The translations under genes were made by a program, and so were the position numbers. Shown here in pieces: positions 56,014 through 64,000 of a stretch of 64,000 nucleotides of DNA; position 1 is the stretch's first letter; each line of letters opens with the position of its first letter. Location: NCBI GenBank assembly GCA_018907035.1, contig JACCIC010000219.1, positions 744,001 through 808,000 of the forward strand, in the 5' to 3' direction. The notes under the pieces were generated by a model that did not search any database, was not told the origin of the DNA, and saw only the letters and a program-made list of their open reading frames with translations. This DNA is from Sycobia sp. Sy_11 (taxonomy: Eukaryota; Arthropoda; Insecta; Hymenoptera; Epichrysomallidae).

Positions 56014-56394
56014 GAATTAAATTAATAAATATTTTTATCGGTCTTACAGTCATTATATTATAATATATTAGCTAAAATAATAGTTTAGCTCCTGAGGATG
56101 AACCGTAGCGATTCGCAACGTCGAACACCAACAGTGATTCTGAATTTAAGGCGGTGCGGGCAGTCAGGTTGTCCTTTACTAACATAGAATATTGCTTTTA
56201 TTATTTTTATTTTATTTTATTTATTATTTTATTTTTATTTTTAATTTTTAATATCATTTATTGTAGTAATAAGTTTTATTTCAAATTCTACGGAGGTGAA
56301 TATAATCAAGGATAGTCTGACTGTCATTATATTAGCTAATATATTATATTATAAAGACCGTAAGACCGATAAAAATATTTATTAATTGAATTCT
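56014..56394 (+). mobile_element. Penelope-terminus-derived element with inverted ends
   Basis: Bases 56014-56075 and, inverted, about 56330-56394 match over about 60 bp (AATAAATATTTTTATCGGTC, then TTAC and TATTATAATATATTAGCT). Between them lies a segment with CTCCTGAGGATGAACCG and CGTCGAACACC near 56090-56130, which resembles the hammerhead-bearing tail at 17867 in a decayed form. The right part matches the end of the Penelope tail at 18010-18165. It is about 380 bp and non-coding. Confidence 0.6.
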
Positions 56395-56879
56395 ATTAAC
56401 TTGCTATGTTAACAATAGTCACGAAATACGTAAGAAACTGTAAAAATGGTCAAAACAAGTTGACTTGTTGACAACTCGAAGATTATCTTCATAGATATAT
56501 TAGCACGATTTGTTCGTGAACCAGATTGCAATACTTAATTGACTATTAATCGTACAGTCATAATAAAAAATTATGGAAAAGGAGAAAATTATGCCAAGGA
56601 AATTTTAGCCATCGCATAATATAATTAATATCAAATTTAGACCTATGAATACCTTTTCAATGTTATAAAAAAATTTCAGCTGTCATTTTCGAAATGAAGA
56701 AGAGATAATATGTGATATTCATATACATTATCTAAAATCAGCTTGATAAAAACTCTTGTCCTTATACATATACCGATCACTAGACAGGTATATTGATGGG
56801 ATTGCTTGGATCCTGTTAGGGCTATGGAATATTTTACAGTCTGCAAGAGTCATGGTCTTTCCATTTCTACGTTTCTAAC

Positions 56880-57760
56880 ACCTTTCTTAACAATTGGCCC
56901 CACAATCTTTTCGTTGTGATGCGACTGGTATGCGCGGGAAGCAAATACCTAATGGTCCACTGTTATCCGATCTAATATACCGTAGCAACCACTGACAGCA
57001 GAACACTAGTTCGCAACTTTCGGTGCATAATAGACTACCGCATGTTATTCGATTAGAAAACCTTCCCTCCATCCGATATCTCTCTGACTTTATGGATGCT
57101 ACGTACTGGTCCAATTTCGTTGTTACACTCAGCAAATTATTATATGCTGCATCAACCCTACTTTTCTTAACAGTAGTTCATCTAAAAGTCGTAACAGTAA
57201 TCGAAGCTGTGTTCCTATATACGAGCTGAGTCACCGTAGTTGTGTAACAAGTTTAAATTATCTCTTGAGTACCAGTATGACTTTTTTGATGCGACAGTAC
57301 TCGTCCACTTTTCAGATCTGATTCCGTTAGATCCAGTCTTGTACGCACAACTGCGTGTCTTTCTGGAAGACTTCTATCTGAACCTGCACACTGAGTATGA
57401 TATTCGTTTCCGCAAAATGGTAAAGGATAAACAATTTCTATAACAGTTGTGAACTGATTATGAAGAGACAGACTACGTATTACAGGGTTCGCGATTTCTG
57501 TGATAGGATATGCGTGCAACACCATACATAAGCTCAGAGAGCGAAGACCATACTTCAACTTTATCGAGGTACGCGAAGCGGACATTCCATCGTCTGATGA
57601 TGTGTTTGATATCGTGGAATTTGAGCAATCTGGAGTTGTCCAATGAGCGCTGCGAAATTATATCACATGTTGAGCTCGCCGAGATGCTCTCTTTCAGACT
57701 GGATTCGCGTCCCGTGAAAGAGTAGAAGGATCTTACTGCGAGCTTGCCACGACGCCGGTA
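56880..57760. other. Less AT-rich region with unassigned open frames
   Basis: Plus-strand frames at 57023-57229, 57240-57443 and 57510-57725 and a minus-strand frame at 57585-57253 coexist. None has a motif I know. Two plus-strand stretches (57085-57120 and 57280-57315, with GACTTT.TGATGC.AC and GTCCA) resemble each other, as does 56960-56990 more weakly, so this may be a degenerate tandem repeat of about 190 bp rather than a gene. Confidence 0.4.
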
Positions 57761-58965
57761 GTAGTAATGTGTTGTTCACCTGCGTCAGCTGGAGTTCGAC
57801 TACGGAATCTACACGTAAACGTATTTTGAAAGTTCACGTAGAAGATTCACATGTCACCTTACGCAATGCTACGTTTACTATTCATCGGTGGTAACGAGTT
57901 TCGATTGAGCGAAACAAATTGCTCTATGCTGTAATTTACGCTAAATATATATATTCGTTGACTCATAAATACGATTTGTATGAGATTCTCTATTTTCCAT
58001 ACCAAGCTTTACTGGCTTTTCGTGGATGGACCTCACCTACTATACAAATTCTACTAGTATATCGTTTTCTACTGATATCTATTTCTATCAATTGAAAGTC
58101 AATTTCTGTCAATTCTTCTACATTGGCTTAGTTTATTCTCGTCGCCTTCACTGTATTTCTACAATAAACGTGCTCCGTGGCTCAGCTTGATCAGTATAAA
58201 TGATTACTGTATCTTTCCCTTTTAATGGATGCATAAATTCTGTGGATCCTTGTTTGCCGAACAGTGACAAACAGAACCGATTGTATATGGAGACTTCTTA
58301 ACTGTCTATATGTCATTATGTAAATGCAAGATATTATCAAACTATTGACAAACCTGTTTCTACTTGATGTTTCTTCAGCAATTGAATTAGTCATATTATC
58401 TGTTTATTTGATATTCGCAGTCCGAGAGTTTGTAGTAGACAGCGAGTTCATAATATTATCTAACGCGCGCATGAATGTGTGAAGAACGTGCAACTAATTA
58501 ATTTTTTCGTTTTATCTCATAGTATGCATTATTGTGAGAGAAATTAAGAATGCTGAATCACAAACACATAATATCCTGATATTGAAACTTATATGTATAG
58601 AATCTCTGCATATATGCAATCAAGCTTTACGTAGTTAGGCTACTTGTTATATTAAAGTAAAATTTTAGGAACTATTAAATTTAACATTAAACTTAATATT
58701 ACATTAAATAAATATTTTTTATATTAAACTTAATATTAAACTTAAAAAAATACCATTAAACTTAATATTACATTAAATAAATATTTCCTATTGTGCACTA
58801 CGATTGGTCCTGTTAATGTGCAGGAGGAACTTCACGTAAATGTTTACAGTATTAATTTTTTATTCGCTATCTATTACAAAAGAGAAAGAATCTTTTCAAA
58901 GAAAGGAGAAAAATTTAAGAATTTTTAATGTGCAAGTATCACGTCGAACAAAATTTGATAGACTT
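57761..58965. other. AT-rich DNA without a supported gene
   Basis: There is a short repeated motif TTAAACTTAATATTACATTAAA near 58680-58780 in three partial copies. Nothing else was found. Confidence 0.45.
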
Positions 58966-59650
58966 TGAGGTGTGTTCAAATAATAAGACGACGTTTTGGT
59001 TTTCTCAAAAAAATATTTATTTACTAATCGATATTTATGTTATCCTCTTCAAAGTAACCTCCCTCAGATATAATACATTTGTGTTAATAGTTTTGATGCC
59101 AACAATTTGAAGCACTTCTGATAATCTTTTTTTGGTATATCCTTGAGATCTTTCAACGATACAGTTTTTATCTCTTCGATCGTTGAAAATTGATGTCCTG
59201 TCATGGATCTTGGGGAAAGAAAAAAATCATTGTTTGCCAAATCTGGTGAATATGGAGGCGCAGGTATGACTGTAATATTAGTTTCAGCCCAAATATCTCT
59301 CAGAAGCAACGATAAATGAGCAGGTGCATTATTGCGATGTAAAAGCCACGAATTATTTTTCCAAAGTTCCGGATGTTTTTTGCGAATCACCTTTCGCAAA
59401 CAACGCATAACTTCAAGATAATACTCCTTATTGACTGTACAAGCTTGTGGTAAGAATTCTTGATGCACTACACTACGGTATCCAAGAAGATAGTACGTAG
59501 ATAGAAGTACTGGGAAGATAGACGTACTCTCGGCCTTCTTGGAACAGCTTCTACGATTTATACACATTCTTTTTGTTCAAAGTAGACTCGCAGTATGCAG
59601 CTGTCAACATGTCAAAAATGTTAGAGTACTGAATTCCATTTTTGACAAAA
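58966..59650 (-). pseudogene. Mariner copy D, carboxyl part
   Basis: In the frame 59567-59064 the blocks VNKEYYLEVMRCLRKVIRKK, ELWKNNSWLLHRNNAPAHLS and PPYSPDLANNDFFLSPRSMT are followed by GHQFSTIEEIKTVSLKDLKD. The second Asp (HDN) reads HRN, a lost catalytic residue, and the third is shifted to NND. A terminal repeat beginning GAGGTGTGTTCAAATAATAA is at 58966-58990. The amino half is missing. It is the same family as copy C. Confidence 0.85.
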
Positions 59651-60099
59651 AATTTAATGCAAAGCTCCATTTTTTCGTAAAACGATTTCTAGAATTTTGA
59701 TAAAATTTTTAGAATTTCGTGCATTATTCCGGATGCATCAGAAAAGTATACAAGTAACTTTTTTTCGACGAGCTTTTATACCCAAACTTTGGTGGAACTG
59801 AATGTTCTTTCGTGCTAACCGTCTCAAATTCTTCATTCAAGTGATTGTCGATTACTCTGATGGAGTGCTTAAATGCTTACTAACATTATAAATAATCCCC
59901 ATTATATAGATTTGATGTGAAGTCTAATAGGAATTTACTTACGTCGAAAATTAATCAAATTTCCGTCTTGACCAATTATTCGAATTTGAAGATGATCTGT
60001 AGATTTAAAACTTAATGGTAGATATATAACATGAGTTGAAACTTTTTTGATTTTATATACTAGGTAGACCTCTGAGAGAGAACTCGTGATTGGTATAAA
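59651..60099. other. AT-rich DNA without a gene
   Basis: No conserved block was seen. It may contain the lost upstream part of the neighbouring Penelope-type fragment. Confidence 0.4.
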
Positions 60100-60600
60100 C
60101 TTTTTCATTGATAATAAAAACTCATTCAGTAATATTACACTCGACTCTGAGAGCGTTGCTTTTCAATATTTTCACAGGTAAATCCGTGTTCTTTATTTCT
60201 TTGAGAATAAATTTTAATAAATACAATTTAAAATCATTATTAGCAATTAATAAAGAAAAGACAGATTTTAAATATAATAGTGGCGTTTATCAAATCAATT
60301 GCGGAGATTGTAATGCAATTTGTACAGGGCAAACTGGTTGCTCATTAAATATACATCTTAATGAACATGTAAGACCTATAAAAAATAATAAAAAAAAGAC
60401 AGGTCTAGCAGAAAATTGTTTAAATAATCTACATAATATTGACAAAAATAATTGTAAATTATTACATAACACGCGAACAAGCAAAAGGTTACTTTAGAAA
60501 TAGTTGAAATATTAAAAACTGTAAATACTAATAAAAATATGACTAATGACATGATTAAGTTTGATGTATCTCATCTTTTAGCCTCCAAAATCTAATTTAA
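60100..60600 (+). pseudogene. Penelope-type GIY-YIG endonuclease fragment
   Basis: The frame to 60497 contains NSGVYQINCGDCNAICTGQT, then LNIHLNEHVRPIKNNKKKTG, the GIY-YIG core (Val-Tyr and Ala-Ile-Cys/Thr-Gly) and the CxxC pair typical of Penelope-like elements, ending LLHNTRTSKRLL. A frameshift follows, then VEILKTVNTNKN, FDVSHLLASKI and a stop near 60590. It is a different lineage from the copy at 16.9-17.7 kb. The reverse transcriptase is not preserved. Confidence 0.75.
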
Positions 60601-60829
60601 ACTTTCTTGTAGTAAGTATATCTAGTATATAAATTATGCATAGATTATATGATAATTACATAAATTATTAATTATTATTTATATTCTGTTATTATTTATA
60701 TTAAATTATTAATTATTATTTATATAATTATTAATTATAATTACATAAATTATAACTATATATTATAATATCCTTTGGTGCAAATACCGTTATATTATAC
60801 CGGTACATAAAGTACCGAAACCATTGTTT

Positions 60830-61010
60830 CAAATTTCAGGCTGTACATCTGCATATCTTTTGATTTCGTTAGATTTAACCACTGCAACTGTTACATCTAA
60901 GTTACCATTATGTACATTTATATATTCATGAATTTGTATGAAATCCTTACACTTTGTATTGATCTTAGATAATGGCATTATAGACGGAACAACGTTGTCA
61001 GAATAAATTT
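60830..61010 (-). other. Unassigned minus-strand open frame of about 57 codons
   Basis: From about 61010 down to 60830 the frame reads SIMPLSKINTKCKDFIQIHE, then VHNGNLDVTVAVVKSNEIKR and ADVQPEI before a stop. The composition looks like real protein, but I do not recognise it and no start or splice sites are clear. It may be a scrap of a mobile element. Confidence 0.3.
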
Positions 61011-61091
61011 TATTATTATATTAAAATGTTATTATTATTCTTAAAATTGTGAAACTATCCAAGTGATCCATTTATAATTTATCTTATAATA

Positions 61092-61960
61092 GGTTGTCAA
61101 ATATCTCCTTCTTTTGCTCTTCATTTAATGCTTTATAAAAAATGATGGTAGAATTACGGGTCTGGCCATATGGCAGCAGCTCATAGTGGATGATTCCCTT
61201 CCAATGCCACCAAACACACAGCAAAACCTTCCTGGCCGTCAATCCCGGCTTGGCCACTGTATGAGAATATAAAACGGCTTTGGACCACGAAAGTTTTCGC
61301 TTGATATTGTTGTATGTGATCCATTTTTCATGGCCAGTCACCATCCGCTTCAAAAATGAGTCGGGTTCCTTCCGTTTCAGCAGCACATCGCAGGCGTTCA
61401 TTCGGTCCAAAAGGTTTTTTTTTCATCAAATCATGCAGAACCCAAACATCAAACTTTGTTTGTATCCAGCCTTCTGCAGATGGTTTAAAATGGTTTGGTG
61501 ACTAACACTCATCTCCTGGACCATGTCACGAGCTGGCACATGTCGGTCTAACTTGATAAATTCCATGATTTGATCGGTCACAGGTCTTCCACCGGCTGGC
61601 TCATCCATGGTGTCGTTTTTACCGGCTCTCAATCGTCGAAACCATTCCTCTGCTGTTTGAAGTGATAGCCTGCCATTCCCTAAAGTGCCATTAATGTCAC
61701 GGAACGTTCCTCTAGTGGATTTGCCTTTGACGAAGGAAAACTTTAAAATACCGCGAATTTCGGCGTTAGTGAACTCTATGTTTACACGTCTATAACTGCT
61801 GAACGCAATATTCAAACTAATCATGCATAGCGTCGTTGTGTACATTATAGCAAGTCCTTTGAAATGATGTATAGTATTGATAGACACGAACTCTGTAGCA
61901 CTTTGTACATAGCCGCGAAATTCATAAGGCAAAAAGGCGGAAGGGAGATATTTGACAACC
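61092..61960 (-). mobile_element. Mariner copy B, internally deleted, with both terminal repeats
   Basis: The ends GGTTGTCAAATATCTCC are inverted copies of each other and TA flanks both sides (61090-61091 and 61961-61962). The 869-bp length is well below the usual 1.3 kb. The transposase amino end (FTNAEIRGILKFSFVKGKST, RDINGTLGNGRLSLQTAEEW) is open from 61932 to 61426. Then, one frame over, RMVTGHEKWITYNNIKRKLS and LLCVWWHWKGIIHYELLP run to 61084. The first Asp (GDE) reads GHE, and the catalytic middle with the second and third Asp is deleted. Confidence 0.9.
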
Positions 61961-61962
61961 TA

Positions 61963-62402
61963 ATATTATTAAAACATGTTTCTTCAAGTGTATAGCGAGT
62001 CTTCAATTAATTAAATATTATTATATTTTCTTTCATCAGGATCAGGACATCGAATGGTTTCAATAATTTGTTTTTTAATTTCTTTATATAATATATTTTT
62101 ACAATATATTTCGAAGCAATATTTTCGGAACGTTTTAGAAAAAAAGTTTTGAAGTTCATAATATGCGAAAAACATAAACTCGCCTAAGTTTCTTTTAAAG
62201 ATATATTATTATGTTTATATTTTTGTCTTAATATATCACTGAATTTAGAAAAATATTTTATATAAAGTTTTTATAAAATACATGTAAGATATATAAGTTG
62301 TTAATTTGTTAATAAGCTAAGAACATATATATTATGTTTCCCTTTACCAGTAGTAAATCTGACTATATTAGTGAACTAATTTTCAAATTAATGATAAAAT
62401 AT
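61963..62402. other. AT-rich DNA without a gene
   Basis: No conserved block was seen. Confidence 0.45.
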
Positions 62403-63215
62403 ACGAGGTCTGACAATTAAGTAATGCGACAAAATTCAAAAATCGAGTATATTTAAAAATTAAAGTATATTGCTAGGATCCCCTTCAAAGTAGTCCCCTC
62501 CCCCATCTATACAATTATTCCAGCGAGTTTTCCAGTTTTCATAACAATTCTGGAACATTTCTTGTGGGCCTCTCGAAGTACCTTCGTCACAGATTCTTGG
62601 ATGTTTTCAATGAAGTTAAAATGTCGGCCTTTGACAAATTTTTTCAAAAAGGAGAATAGGAAAAAGTCGCAGGGTGACATTTCCGGTGAATGAGGCTGTT
62701 GCAGTAACGTTGCGATGCCTTTACAGGCCAAAAATTGAAAGACACTGAACGCACTGTGACAAGGAGCATTGTCGTGATACAGAACCCAGGTCTTCACGAT
62801 CTCTGGAAGCACTCTGAGCACCCTTTTTCGTAATTTTTCGAGCACATTGCGGTAGAATACTTGATTTACATTTGGTTTAGAGGATACAAACCCTTTATGA
62901 ACCACCCGTTTGCTGTAGAAGATGCAAATGAACATGATTTTCATTTTGGAATTACTCATTCTCCGCGCCTCGCCTTTGACGCTCTCGCAGCTTTTTTAAA
63001 ATCGGCATGCCAACGAAGCACCTGATTACGATTCAGGCATCAATATCATACACTTTAAGCTCTTTTTTATAAGTTTCTGTCACGGTTTCGCCGAGTTTCA
63101 CATAAAATTTTATCGCGTATCGTTGCTCTAAATTTCTCTGTTTCATTTTCGTGATATGCACTACTCGCGCGTTGTTAAAAAACAATAAACTGCTGGCGAT
63201 AAAATGATCATACAA
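62403..63215 (-). pseudogene. Mariner copy E, third family
   Basis: The left end ACGAGGTCTGACAATTAAGT is a typical terminal repeat. The frame 62959-62507 has VNQVFYRNVLEKLRKRVLRV, then YHDNAPCHSAFSVFQFLACK and PHSPEMSPCDFFLFSFLKKF, with both the second and third catalytic Asp present. The amino end is at 63215-63033 (NLEQRYAIKFYVKLGETVTE), separated by a deleted region of the first catalytic block. A right terminal repeat was not found. It is related to the scrap at 19785-19905. Confidence 0.85.
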
Positions 63216-64000
63216 GGGTTGTCAAGGTCTCAATAGAGAGAGTAGGGATATACTATTACGGTGGTGGAGTTATAGATTCGCAGTGTTACGACAGGCCGAG
63301 AAATAAAATTGGTTGCATTCCTTAATGACTCTCTCTGACCTCGCATTTTGTGTCAATATATTTTGAAATTTCGGAAAGTATTAGTAAAGGTGTATTTAAA
63401 ATTCTTACTATGCTAAGAACACATGAAACTTTTTTACTTTTGTTAAATGCTTTTTTATGGATTGTATTTCTTTTTTAAGGATATTATTCAGTTAAATTTG
63501 TTCTAAAAATAACATATAAACATTTTACCACCTTTTTGGCCATTGTTTTTTCATGACATCTTTATCACTAATTCGAAACCATTTTTTATGTTGTCGTAAC
63601 ATATTAGTATAATGGCTCTCAGAAATATTCCCGTGATGAAATATTTCACTCACAACATTATATTTTTTTATATTGCATTTATATTGAAGTTACTTATTTT
63701 TACTAAATTATCTTATATTATTATTGAACTGTTATATCTTGTCCATTTCTAATCTTGTCATCTATAATATATTCCAATGTAAAGTTTCAAGTAATTTGTA
63801 GTATGAAAATATTTCCATTATAATTAGATATATTTTTCTGTCCTGCTCATAGCAAACGGGCATCCGACTGTTCCAATTATATCATTTTTAAAAGCGTTTG
63901 GTAATGTAACTGATTGATTACATAGACAAAAGAAAAATCTGCAGTGTCCTACTTTACATTTAATTTAAATTGTTGTTCTGCATACCCCCTCAATGCCTTA
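63216..64000. other. AT-rich DNA without a gene
   Basis: No exon, element boundary or repeat is supported to the end of the window. Confidence 0.45.

Overview
This is arthropod nuclear DNA, most likely from an insect and plausibly a hymenopteran such as an ant. The reasons are its very AT-rich background, long (TA)n and (CA)n microsatellites, GT-AG introns, and a dense mixture of mariner, hAT, Polinton-like, Penelope-like and Ty3/gypsy remnants. The species cannot be read from the sequence. No bacterial-type gene, tRNA, rRNA or CRISPR array was seen.

The only host gene I can name is an ionotropic glutamate receptor of the kainate type on the minus strand. Two consecutive exons of its extracellular amino-terminal domain lie at 42685-42854 and 20832-20973. 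They splice in perfect phase: the Arg codon is split AG|A across the junction. The intron between them is 21.7 kb. Since no other exon was recognised, most of the window appears to be the inside of this one gene, with three very long introns filled by mobile elements.

Layout. 0-5 kb: a broken Polinton-type DNA polymerase B piece (minus), a degenerate copy of an arthropod repeat protein (plus), palindromic repeats. 5.26-9.41 kb: a 4.15-kb DNA transposon with terminal inverted repeats of about 450-490 bp and a TTA duplication. 11.8-12.95 kb: a ZMYM1-like hAT pseudogene split by a microsatellite. 13.0-13.5 kb: an unidentified basic ORF. 15.5-16.1 kb: a gypsy LTR fragment. 16.4-18.2 kb: a transposon fragment followed by a Penelope-like element with a hammerhead-like tail. 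18.3-19.75 kb: Polinton/adintovirus-type structural and protease remnants. 20.83-20.97 kb: receptor exon. 22.78-29.28 kb: gypsy element 2 (minus). 29.56-40.94 kb: gypsy element 1 (plus), inserted in a (TA)n tract and itself carrying a 2.18-kb DNA transposon. 41.1-42.1 kb: two mariner fragments. 42.69-42.85 kb: receptor exon. 44.8-45.7 kb: a mariner. 45.9-50.4 kb: a decayed errantivirus-like element with an envelope-like gene. 51.5-52.9 kb: two mariner fragments of different families. 55.2 kb: a possible exon of another gene. 56.0-56.4 kb: a Penelope-terminus repeat. 59-63.2 kb: three more mariner copies and a Penelope-type GIY-YIG fragment.

Nearly every transposon gene has frameshifts, stops or lost catalytic residues, so the elements look dead. 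The likely functional content is the two receptor exons and their splice sites. Everything else is best read as layered transposon insertions in intronic DNA, with a few short ORFs and repeats that I could not assign.
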